Source of the DNA: Sulfurospirillum sp.
GTDB lineage: Bacteria; Campylobacterota; Campylobacteria; Campylobacterales; QNZT01
Length of the DNA: 40,728 nucleotides
Direction: 5' to 3'
Assembly (NCBI GenBank): GCA_024762875.1
Contig: JANTGR010000004.1
Location: forward strand, 1 to 40,728
The translations under genes were made by a program, and so were the position numbers. Under the pieces are notes generated by a model. The model was given only the letters and a program-made list of their open reading frames with translations. It was not told the origin of the DNA and ran no database searches. Shown in pieces: positions 18,049 through 25,242 of the stretch (position 1 is its first letter; the number at the start of each line of letters is the position of its first letter).

Positions 18049-19721
18049 TGAACTGGTTGGAAAATTTTGTTTTAACAGTCAATGCCAAAAAATCTAAAAG
18101 AAGAATGGTTATTTTGATTACGTTTCTGGCTTTGTTTGCAACTATCATGATGTTGCCTACCAAACTGGTTCTTGCACGTATGTTACCGGGTAAAAGTGCC
18201 AACACATTTTCTATATATGTAGATACACCGAGTGGCTCTTCTATCGAAGAGACCAAAAAAGTGACAAATTGTGTAGTCGATATCTTAAAAAAAGAGGATG
18301 AAGTAACAAATACAGAAATCTACCTGGGGCAGGGTGCACCACTTGATTATGCGGGGCTGGTAAAAGGTTCTACGTTGAAACAGGGTGAAAATGTGGCAGA
18401 AATGGTTATCAACCTTACTGATAAACATGAACGTGATGAGCCTTCATTTTTGATGATTCAACGTCTGCGTCCTGTGATTCAATCACATTGTGGTATCCTC
18501 AAAGAAGGGACAAACATTAAAATGATTGAGCAGCCTTCCGGACCTCCGACACTTGCTTCAATCGTTGTTGAAGTAACAACAGATGATTTGTATACCAATA
18601 GAAAAATATCTGAAGATGTTAAAAATATTTTGAAACAAACACCTGGTTTGGTGGATGTGGACATCATGGAAGAAGAGTTTTATGACCGTTATGAACTCAT
18701 CGCAGATACCGAAAAAATAAGTCGTTCGGGTATTTCATTGGAGCAATTAAACAAGATTTTGTATCTTGCTTTTGAAGGGATGAATATTGCGGTCAAAAAC
18801 TCACAACACTCTCCTGATCAGATTCCTATCTTTTTGTCTTTGAGTGATGGTACACGAAAAGTTGAAAATATGTCATCTGAAGCCCTGGAGGCCAAGATAT
18901 CTTCTTTGAAACTGATGAATCAAATGGGGATGATGGTTCCAGTCAGTGAGTTGGTGCATATTGAAAAGAAAAAAAGTTTTCCGGCAATCTTTTCCAAAGA
19001 TTTGCGCAGAAGCACGAATGTTTTGGCTGAAACAGACATGGTATCACAAGTCTATCCATTGTTAGAAGCAAGAGACAAGATGATTGCATTCTTTTCAAAG
19101 GATTACAATGTCACCAAAGAGGCTGGTATGTCAACCAATATGTTTGATTTGCATCTAAGCGATAAAAGAACAGGTGAAAAGATCTTACTGCGTTGGGATG
19201 GTGAGATGAAAGTAACACTGGATACTTTTAGAGATCTTGGTGGTGCATTTATTGCTGCTTTGATTTTGATTTTTTTACTACTGGTGATTTATTATAAGAG
19301 TTTTGCGATTTCCGGTATTATCCTAGGTGGTAGTTTTCTTTCTATCATTGGGGTTATATTGGGGCACTGGGTAGCAAACTGGTTTACTTCAGAAACATTT
19401 TTTCTCACAGCAACTTCATTGATCGGTTTTATAGCATTGATGGGTATCAGTTCAAGAAATTCGCTTTTACTGGTTGATTTTACGAAGTCTTTGATGGAAG
19501 AACATGGTATGGAAAAACAAAAGGCTATAGCGGTAGCGACAGCCACAAGGGCCAAGCCTATCATGTTGACAGCCGTGGCTATCATCCTGGGTTCTGCACT
19601 GCTTGCTTCTGATCCTATCTTTGGTGGATTGGGTGTTGCGCTGATTTCCGGTACCGTTGCAGCTGTTGCTGTTTCGCTGCTCTTTGTACCTGTCTTGATG
19701 AGTCAGACTAAAGCTATATAA
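18048..19721 (+). CDS. RND efflux pump, C-terminal half (split transporter)
   Basis: The 557-residue product supplies TM7 (about 19-40), the second periplasmic porter loop (about 41-395, beginning PGKSANTFSIYVDTPSGSS) and TM8-TM12 (about 396-555). TM10 carries MGISSRNSLLLVDFTKSLM, with Arg-Asn where AcrB has the relay Lys region. Together with the preceding protein it makes one full ~1100-residue RND protomer, which should trimerise in the inner membrane and connect to the adaptor and TolC encoded upstream. A strong hairpin ends the operon. Confidence 0.92.
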   Translation: MNWLENFVLTVNAKKSKRRMVILITFLALFATIMMLPTKLVLARMLPGKSANTFSIYVDTPSGSSIEETKKVTNCVVDILKKEDEVTNTEIYLGQGAPLDYAGLVKGSTLKQGENVAEMVINLTDKHERDEPSFLMIQRLRPVIQSHCGILKEGTNIKMIEQPSGPPTLASIVVEVTTDDLYTNRKISEDVKNILKQTPGLVDVDIMEEEFYDRYELIADTEKISRSGISLEQLNKILYLAFEGMNIAVKNSQHSPDQIPIFLSLSDGTRKVENMSSEALEAKISSLKLMNQMGMMVPVSELVHIEKKKSFPAIFSKDLRRSTNVLAETDMVSQVYPLLEARDKMIAFFSKDYNVTKEAGMSTNMFDLHLSDKRTGEKILLRWDGEMKVTLDTFRDLGGAFIAALILIFLLLVIYYKSFAISGIILGGSFLSIIGVILGHWVANWFTSETFFLTATSLIGFIALMGISSRNSLLLVDFTKSLMEEHGMEKQKAIAVATATRAKPIMLTAVAIILGSALLASDPIFGGLGVALISGTVAAVAVSLLFVPVLMSQTKAI

Positions 19722-19727
19722 TGTATG

Positions 19728-19754
19728 AATTAAGGCTTAAGATAAGCCTTAATT
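19728..19754 (+). terminator. Hairpin terminator of the TolC-adaptor-RND operon
   Basis: A perfect 12-bp stem (AATTAAGGCTTA with TAAGCCTTAATT) with a 3-nt loop, 6 bases after the RND stop codon. Confidence 0.8.
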
Positions 19755-19811
19755 TCATATTGTATTTATTTATTAAATATTATTTATCTGCTAATTTTAA
19801 TCTATAAAAGC

Positions 19812-19817
19812 TATAAT
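19812..19817 (+). promoter_or_regulatory. Probable -10 box of the FadL-type porin gene
   Basis: TATAAT lies 43 bases before the ATG, within very AT-rich sequence. AAAGGAG follows 8 bases before the start. Confidence 0.55.
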
Positions 19818-19859
19818 ATCACTTTTACTTATATATATAAATTTAAAGGAGATAATATA

Positions 19860-21089
19860 ATGAAAAAAATCGTAAGTCTTTCACTTTTGGCAACAACAAT
19901 GTTGTTTGCAACTAATGGTGATAATTTAATAGGAATAGGCGCAGAGTCTCGTGCAATGGGTGGTACTGGTATCGGTATGAGTATGGGAACAGATGCGGTA
20001 TTTAAAAATCCTGCATGGGTTGTTGACAGTAAAGGGTTTAATGCTTCATTTGGTGCGACTGCTTTTATGCCAGATGTCAAAGCTACAGTTGCTGGACCAC
20101 AACTTGGTATGCCGGGTGAGACAAAAAGTAAAGCTGACTTTTCTATCATCCCTACCGTAGGTATCACAGATCATATCGATGAAAATTTAGCGTATGGTGT
20201 AGGTATGTTTGGTGTATCTGGAATGGGTGTTGATTACCGTAATGAAACCAACCCTGGCCTGGCAAATATGAGAACAGCATTTCAATATATGCGTTTTGTA
20301 CCTAGTATCTCTTATAAAATGGAAGATTTAAGAATCGGTGTAGGTTTAACAGTTGCGTATGGTGCTTTAAGTATGGCAGCTTATACGCCGAGTAATCCAC
20401 AAGATCCTACAACTGCAGCACCAAGAGGTGGTGGTTTGAGTGAAGATTTTGGTGTTGGTGCGCAAGTTGGTGTGGGGTATCATGTGACACCTGAGTTCAC
20501 AGTCGGTGCGACCTATCAAAGTGCTGTTGAGACAACATATGAAGATGTCTTTGACTTTGATGCAGGTAATATGAACAATGGTTATGATGATTTGAAACTT
20601 TCTCAACCTGCAGAAGCAGGTATCGGTTTTGGATATACTGATCCATGTAAACTTTATTCATTGACATTTGATTACCACCGTATTATGTGGTCTGATGCTG
20701 ATGGTTATGATGCATTCCAATGGGATGACCAGGATGTATTCTCAGTGGGTGGATCATACACTGCTACAGAAGATTTAGTACTTAGACTGGGGTATAGTTA
20801 TGCCAAGTCACCATTGCATGACAAGACATTCACAGCTGCTACCGTAGGTGGAGCACCATTTCAAGGCGCAAATATAGCGTATTTTAATACACTTGGTTTC
20901 CCTGCATACAGTGATTCACATATCACAGGTGGTCTCTCTTATCAAGTTTCCAAATCAACTGGTATTGATGTAGCATATGTCTATGCACCAAAAGTAACAG
21001 AAACATCCAATGCATTTGGTCCAAACAATACACTGAGCGCTTCTAACGAGCAAAATTCAGTCACAGTAGTTGTAAACTACGCGTTTTAA
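19860..21089 (+). CDS. FadL/OmpP1-family outer membrane porin
   Basis: The 409-residue protein has a signal peptide (about 1-18) and the FadL-type N-terminal hatch motif NLIGIGAESRAMGGTGIGM, then alternating amphipathic beta strands ending in an aromatic C-terminal strand (NSVTVVVNYAF) for outer membrane assembly. FadL-type channels import hydrophobic compounds such as long-chain fatty acids or aromatic hydrocarbons; the substrate cannot be told here. It has its own promoter and terminator next to the RND efflux operon, so both may concern hydrophobic solutes (inference). Confidence 0.92.
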   Translation: MKKIVSLSLLATTMLFATNGDNLIGIGAESRAMGGTGIGMSMGTDAVFKNPAWVVDSKGFNASFGATAFMPDVKATVAGPQLGMPGETKSKADFSIIPTVGITDHIDENLAYGVGMFGVSGMGVDYRNETNPGLANMRTAFQYMRFVPSISYKMEDLRIGVGLTVAYGALSMAAYTPSNPQDPTTAAPRGGGLSEDFGVGAQVGVGYHVTPEFTVGATYQSAVETTYEDVFDFDAGNMNNGYDDLKLSQPAEAGIGFGYTDPCKLYSLTFDYHRIMWSDADGYDAFQWDDQDVFSVGGSYTATEDLVLRLGYSYAKSPLHDKTFTAATVGGAPFQGANIAYFNTLGFPAYSDSHITGGLSYQVSKSTGIDVAYVYAPKVTETSNAFGPNNTLSASNEQNSVTVVVNYAF

Positions 21090-21107
21090 TCTATTGTGTT
21101 AGAGTAG

Positions 21108-21129
21108 GGAGTAGGGCTTTGCCCTCTCC
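21108..21129. terminator. Hairpin between the porin gene and convergent gspG
   Basis: GGAG-T-AGGGC pairs with GCCCT-CTCC around a TTT loop, with one bulged T. A T-rich stretch follows on the + strand. It lies between convergent stop codons. Confidence 0.65.
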
Positions 21130-21133
21130 TTAT

Positions 21134-21550
21134 TTATTTGTTGCAGCTTGACATTGCTATATCTGCAGCTTCGCTACTTCCACCTTCTTTTCCATCTGCA
21201 CCAAGAGAGAGAATATCTATAGTACCGTCATCATTGGTATAAATGTAAGGGTTTTTCCATGGATCAACAGGCTGTTTACCATCTAAAAAACCACCATTTG
21301 GATAAGATTTATATTTTTCTTCATCCGGGTTGGATACGAGTGCTTTGATGCCTTCTTCTGTACTTGGATACATGCCATTTTGCAACTTGAAGTTTTTAAG
21401 GGCATCTTTTATACTTTGCATTTGAATGCAGACTATCTTTCTTTTTGCCTGTTCCCCTTGTCCTAAAAGATTTGGCAGAACCAAACCGGCTAAAAGTCCT
21501 AGTATGATGATCACAATCATGATCTCAATCAGTGAAAAACCTTTTCTCAT
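21134..21550 (-). CDS. gspG: Type II secretion major pseudopilin
   Basis: The 138-residue protein has the class III prepilin leader MRKG cut before FSLIEIMIVIIILGLLAG, with the conserved Glu at +5. It has the GspG-specific C-terminal half: YPSTEEGIKALVSNP, PVDPWKNPYIY and the calcium-binding loop ILSLGADGKEGGSSEAADI. GspG is the main subunit of the periplasmic pseudopilus that drives substrates through the GspD secretin. It sits alone on the - strand, divergent from the rest of the gsp genes by 100 bases, so the two arms may share control. The Cys pair (C41, C136) may form a disulfide. Confidence 0.95.
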   Translation of the reverse strand: MRKGFSLIEIMIVIIILGLLAGLVLPNLLGQGEQAKRKIVCIQMQSIKDALKNFKLQNGMYPSTEEGIKALVSNPDEEKYKSYPNGGFLDGKQPVDPWKNPYIYTNDDGTIDILSLGADGKEGGSSEAADIAMSSCNK

Positions 21551-21646
21551 GTATATCCTTAAGTGTTTATTGTATATGATTTACTTAAATATTTTACACT
21601 GTTTTAACTTTAGGGTACATCTATTAAACTTAGATAGGCATTGTAT

Positions 21647-21656
21647 TATCATGATA
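21647..21656. repeat. TATCATGATA palindrome at the gspK-like start
   Basis: Exact copy flanked as TTATCATGATAA. Its ATG (21651) is the first in-frame start of the gspK-like gene. Confidence 0.9.
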
Positions 21657-22619
21657 AAAGAGAAGGATGATCTGTTGAGAGAGCATAAAGGGATTGTATT
21701 GTTAATGACACTGGGATTTATCGCGGTGATTACTGCACTGATCATGTGGTCAGTATCGATCTCAAAATCCCGTTTTGACAGTGTTGTCAGAATAGATGCT
21801 GAAAATCAGTTTGGTGTTGTTTTTAAAGATTTTAGCAAATTTATTACACAATTTGATATCAATAGCAGTGAGGGACTTGAAATGTTGCTCGCTTTTGATT
21901 TACCGCCTATTATGGAAGAAAAAACGCATATTGGTCTGGGTTTTCATCCTGCCTCTTTGATGGACAAACTCAATATCAATTATATTTTGGCAGCTTTGGT
22001 CAATCATGAAACCAATACGACCAAGAGAGGCGAAGATCCTTTTTTACTGCGTCCATTGGAGAAATTTTTCAGCCAGTATGAACTCTCCGATCCTGCTACG
22101 ATGATTGATTTTTTACTGGACACTGTGGATAAAGATGATTTTGAACGGGCAAGTTATTCGGAAATTGCAACAGATGATTTTGATTTTAGAGAGGGCAAGA
22201 TTTATGATTTTAACCATTTTAAAAAGATAAGAGCCTATTATTTTAAAAGTACACGTGATAAAAATGTTTTTAAGATTACCCGGGGAGAATTTGAGAAATA
22301 TTTTTATTTTGGTGAGCCTGAAGATAAGCCGTTGCTTGATTGTTCCTCACCCTATGTTGCGCCGGCTATGAGCTTGATAGTCGCTGATGAAATGATGATC
22401 AATAAAGAGAGTGATTTTTGCCATGAAGCCAATACAACCCAAATGCATACATTAAAAGAAATATATAATATTTCACAATTTGAAAATAAAAAGAAATATT
22501 TGGTAAAATGTATATTGAATTTAGATAAAGAAAATCGTATGAGAGAAATATCATTTGATTATGATATACATTCAAAGAGGATAAGCAACATTGACAAAAA
22601 TTTTCAAGAAGAAGAATAA
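21651..22619 (+). CDS. GspK-like minor pseudopilin / T2SS component
   Basis: The 322-residue protein has a prepilin-like N-terminus (HKG cut before IVLLMTLGFIAVITALIM) lacking Glu at +5, as in GspK, the pseudopilus tip subunit. The remaining ~290 residues are soluble and poorly conserved, with helical segments resembling the GspK saddle; this assignment rests on N-terminus, length and position at the head of the gsp operon. The start is uncertain: ATG 21651 lies in a palindrome and has only a weak ribosome site, while TTG 21675 has AAGGA upstream and would give a short leader MREHKG, closer to normal prepilins. It overlaps the next gene by 29 bases. Confidence 0.7.
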   Translation: MIKEKDDLLREHKGIVLLMTLGFIAVITALIMWSVSISKSRFDSVVRIDAENQFGVVFKDFSKFITQFDINSSEGLEMLLAFDLPPIMEEKTHIGLGFHPASLMDKLNINYILAALVNHETNTTKRGEDPFLLRPLEKFFSQYELSDPATMIDFLLDTVDKDDFERASYSEIATDDFDFREGKIYDFNHFKKIRAYYFKSTRDKNVFKITRGEFEKYFYFGEPEDKPLLDCSSPYVAPAMSLIVADEMMINKESDFCHEANTTQMHTLKEIYNISQFENKKKYLVKCILNLDKENRMREISFDYDIHSKRISNIDKNFQEEE

Positions 22620-23526
22620 AGTACTTTTTGTCAGCAAAGCTGATCATATCCAGGAGCGGGGAAGTTACAGTGTTATACTTTCACCGGAGTTTTATTGGAT
22701 CAAAAAAGTTAAACTGCCTGTAAAAAAAGAAAAAGATGCCCTCAAACTTGCACCTTCAACTTTTGAAGGAAATCTGCCTGCCGGTGATTTCTCTTTTGCT
22801 GTGCGAAAAGTAGAAGATGCTTTTATCATGATAGCCTACAATAAAAAGCAGATAGCACAGGAGCTCGAAAAAGTATTGCCATACAAAAGTGATATAGCGC
22901 AGATATTTTTTGCACAGGATGCATTGGGGTCTATTACAGCGTGCACTGCGATCAATGACAAGGCAGCTTTGAGCAATTTAGACGGTATTATCATCCAGGT
23001 ACCGCGTGCCTGCACCGATACTGCCAACACTTTGGATGACATACTTCCACAGGCAGATGTGGCAAAACATGCAGTAAAACTGGGTTCTTTTGACAATGTA
23101 TTGTTATCTAGTCAGGATTTGATTTTGGCAGGGGTGCTTTTTGGCTTACTCTTTGTAGCACTGCTTGGAGAATATATCGTCTATAAAAGTGCAGTGCATC
23201 AATTGGATGAGCGCAAGATGGCTGTTATCAAAGAATATAATCTTCCACGTACTTCCATGCAGTTAAAAAGTATCAAAAAGTCCCTACTCAAAAAATTTGA
23301 AGCACAAAAGAAGCTGCGTGATCTGCTCTTTGCACTTTCAAATGTCAGATTGGAAAAAGGCGAATATATTGAGAGCATTGAAGCAACACCAAAAGAGACA
23401 ACCCTGCTGTTGCATGTTGCCTCCAAAGAGAGAGCTTCGGCGATACAAAAAATGTTTCCAAAGGATATGAAGATAAAAGATGCGAAGTTTCAGGATTTAA
23501 CGATGACGATAAAGATTGCTTCATGA
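22591..23526 (+). CDS. GspL-like inner membrane T2SS protein
   Basis: The 311-residue protein has a cytoplasmic domain (about 1-170), one transmembrane helix (about 174-194, LILAGVLFGLLFVALLGEYIV) and a periplasmic coiled-coil plus small ferredoxin-like domain (about 195-311). This is the layout of GspL, which links the GspE ATPase to GspM. Sequence similarity to gammaproteobacterial GspL is not evident by eye, so the call relies on topology and position. The start is TTG, with AGAGGA 9 bases upstream, inside the end of the previous gene. ATGA overlap with the next gene. Confidence 0.65.
   Translation: MTKIFKKKNKVLFVSKADHIQERGSYSVILSPEFYWIKKVKLPVKKEKDALKLAPSTFEGNLPAGDFSFAVRKVEDAFIMIAYNKKQIAQELEKVLPYKSDIAQIFFAQDALGSITACTAINDKAALSNLDGIIIQVPRACTDTANTLDDILPQADVAKHAVKLGSFDNVLLSSQDLILAGVLFGLLFVALLGEYIVYKSAVHQLDERKMAVIKEYNLPRTSMQLKSIKKSLLKKFEAQKKLRDLLFALSNVRLEKGEYIESIEATPKETTLLLHVASKERASAIQKMFPKDMKIKDAKFQDLTMTIKIAS
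22824..22833. repeat. TATCATGATA palindrome within the gspL-like gene
   Basis: Exact copy flanked as TTATCATGATAG. It encodes Ile-Met-Ile. Confidence 0.9.
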
Positions 23527-23918
23527 GCCAAAAAAACAGTATCATTATGTCAGCGGGTGTATTGCTGCTTCTGTTTGTGCTCTATATGATGGGTAATAAT
23601 GCCAAAAAAGCCTATGTTTCGCAAAAGAGTGCTTTGGAGCGTTTTGAATCCCAGGCACATTCACTTGCCACTTTGAAAGAAAAATTTGGTGACAAAAATG
23701 CGATGAATCGCACTTTAAAAACGCTGGAGAGGATAGCTCCTGTGAGTAAAGATCTGCAAAAATCATCCAGCCGTCTGTTGATGTATGACAATATTTCTGC
23801 TACAACGCTGGGAAATCTTTTGAGAAAGATAGAAAACAGTACTTTAAATATCAAAAAACTGGAGATTCACCGTATCAATGAAAATAGTGCATCCCTGCAT
23901 CTGGAGATCAAAAAATGA
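23523..23918 (+). CDS. GspM-like T2SS assembly protein
   Basis: The 131-residue protein has a short cytoplasmic tail, one TM helix (about 7-24, IIMSAGVLLLLFVLYMM), a coiled-coil (about 30-60) and a small periplasmic domain that ends LEIHRINENSASLHLEIKK. This is the GspM topology: a bitopic partner of GspL in the inner membrane platform. It is joined by ATGA overlaps on both sides, so expression is tightly coupled. No close family motif is visible; position supports the call. Confidence 0.6.
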   Translation: MSQKNSIIMSAGVLLLLFVLYMMGNNAKKAYVSQKSALERFESQAHSLATLKEKFGDKNAMNRTLKTLERIAPVSKDLQKSSSRLLMYDNISATTLGNLLRKIENSTLNIKKLEIHRINENSASLHLEIKK

Positions 23919-24430
23919 AAAAGATCCTCTCTTTTATTGTGATGTTTTATATGGGTCTGATTCTTTTTATGCCCAAGATCAATCTCTATTATACACTGGA
24001 AAATTTTGCGAAGCAAGAGCATGTTTCTGTTCAGGAAGGGAGTATAAAAGACAGATGGATTGACCTTTTGATTACGGATGCAACACTCTTTTATGATGGT
24101 ATTGCCTCTGCAAAAGTGGCTTCATTGACATTCAAACCCTGGATTGTTTATAACCGCATATCCGCTACTGACATAAAGCCGGCAAAAGCCTTGGAAAAGA
24201 TGCTGGATGTCAAAGCAGAGAGTGTGGTTGTGACATATGCCATCTGGAACTATAAACAGGTCACTATTGAAGCGGTGGGGGATTTTGGCTTGATCCATGG
24301 ATTTATGGATATTTTGACGCAAACAGTACATCTTGTATTGGAGCCGAGTGCCAAATTCAAAAATAATACTTTGGTGAGACAGTATTTCAAAAAAGAGAAG
24401 GAGGGGTTGGTTTATGAGTCAAAGTTCTAG
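23915..24430 (+). CDS. GspN-like T2SS accessory protein
   Basis: The 171-residue protein has an N-terminal hydrophobic anchor (about 1-20) followed by FMPKINLYYTLENFAKQEHV, a stretch reminiscent of GspN proteins (P-K-x-x-L-Y-Y-x-L-E). The rest is a predicted beta-rich periplasmic domain. GspN is an accessory T2SS component present in some lineages. It overlaps gspM by 4 bases and the GspC-like gene by 17. The assignment is moderate. Confidence 0.55.
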   Translation: MKKILSFIVMFYMGLILFMPKINLYYTLENFAKQEHVSVQEGSIKDRWIDLLITDATLFYDGIASAKVASLTFKPWIVYNRISATDIKPAKALEKMLDVKAESVVVTYAIWNYKQVTIEAVGDFGLIHGFMDILTQTVHLVLEPSAKFKNNTLVRQYFKKEKEGLVYESKF

Positions 24431-25229
24431 TAAGCAGTGGCGATTTATAGCAGGCTATGTGCTCCTGCCTCTCATCATCGCCAAAGTAGTGTGGAGTTTC
24501 TCCCTTTTCTTTTTGGAAAAAGGCAGTATAGAAGAGCGTAAGAGTGAGAATTACAGTTATCACTACAGGTTGAATCTGGCGAGTAAGATTATTGGCGGGG
24601 TAAATATGCCTGTAGAACCAGTACACCCTGGAGATGACGATGGCGAACAGATCAAAAATATGAAATTAAAAGGAACGTATCTCGGGGGAGATGCGAGTTT
24701 TATGATTATTGAAGATGGTGGCAAAAGTGATTTTATCTATATCGGAGAAGAGTACAAGGGGTATGAACTGGTCAAAGTTTCAGAACGTAAAGTCGGACTG
24801 AAAAAAAATGGCAAAAATTATTATGTTGTACTCTCTGATGAAGAAAACAGTCCATCTGCCAGCACCTATCATGATAGTCAGACAGAGATGCATCAGCAAA
24901 GAGCGCCTGGTGAACCTGCTGTCATTTCACACAGAGAGCTAAAAGAGTATATAAAAGATCCCAATAAAATCTGGAAAAATATCCGGATTCAGGAACAACG
25001 TAATAATGGACAGATCAGCGGGTTTCGTGTCAATTATGTCAAAAAAGGTTCTTTTTTTGATACGTCTGGTTTAAAATCCGGAGATGTGATAAAAAGAATC
25101 GATGGCAATGAAATAAAAAGTTTGGCAGATGTCATGCAATATTATACCAATGTAGACAGTTTGGACTCATTGAGTCTCACGGTAGAGCGTGGCGGCAATG
25201 AGCTGGAACTAGATTTTAGTGTAAATTAA
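24414..25229 (+). CDS. gspC: GspC-like inner membrane T2SS protein with PDZ domain
   Basis: The 271-residue protein has a TM helix near the N-terminus (about 10-33), a homology-region-like beta domain (about 75-145, NMKLKGTYLGGDASFMIIED to KNYYVVLSD), a linker, and a C-terminal PDZ domain (about 200-271, with KGSFFDTSGLKSGDVIKRID and NEIKSLADVMQYY). GspC bridges the inner membrane platform to the GspD secretin and helps choose substrates. AAGGAGG lies 9 bases before the ATG. It sits directly before gspD, the usual order. Confidence 0.85.
   Translation: MSQSSSKQWRFIAGYVLLPLIIAKVVWSFSLFFLEKGSIEERKSENYSYHYRLNLASKIIGGVNMPVEPVHPGDDDGEQIKNMKLKGTYLGGDASFMIIEDGGKSDFIYIGEEYKGYELVKVSERKVGLKKNGKNYYVVLSDEENSPSASTYHDSQTEMHQQRAPGEPAVISHRELKEYIKDPNKIWKNIRIQEQRNNGQISGFRVNYVKKGSFFDTSGLKSGDVIKRIDGNEIKSLADVMQYYTNVDSLDSLSLTVERGGNELELDFSVN
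24867..24876. repeat. TATCATGATA palindrome within gspC
   Basis: Exact copy flanked as CTATCATGATAG. It encodes Tyr-His-Asp in the linker before the PDZ domain, where sequence constraint should be low. Confidence 0.9.
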
Positions 25230-25242
25230 CAAAAGGGTTAAA

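Noticed and set aside
18030-18060. Frameshift or sequencing error splitting one RND gene
   Set aside because: The first half ends in a separate His/Lys-rich tail and the second half has its own AAGGGG and ATG exactly before TM7, which fits two real genes.
22399-22647. Small antisense gene across the gspK/gspL junction
   Set aside because: No ribosome site or recognisable domain; it lies opposite two coupled genes and is probably incidental.
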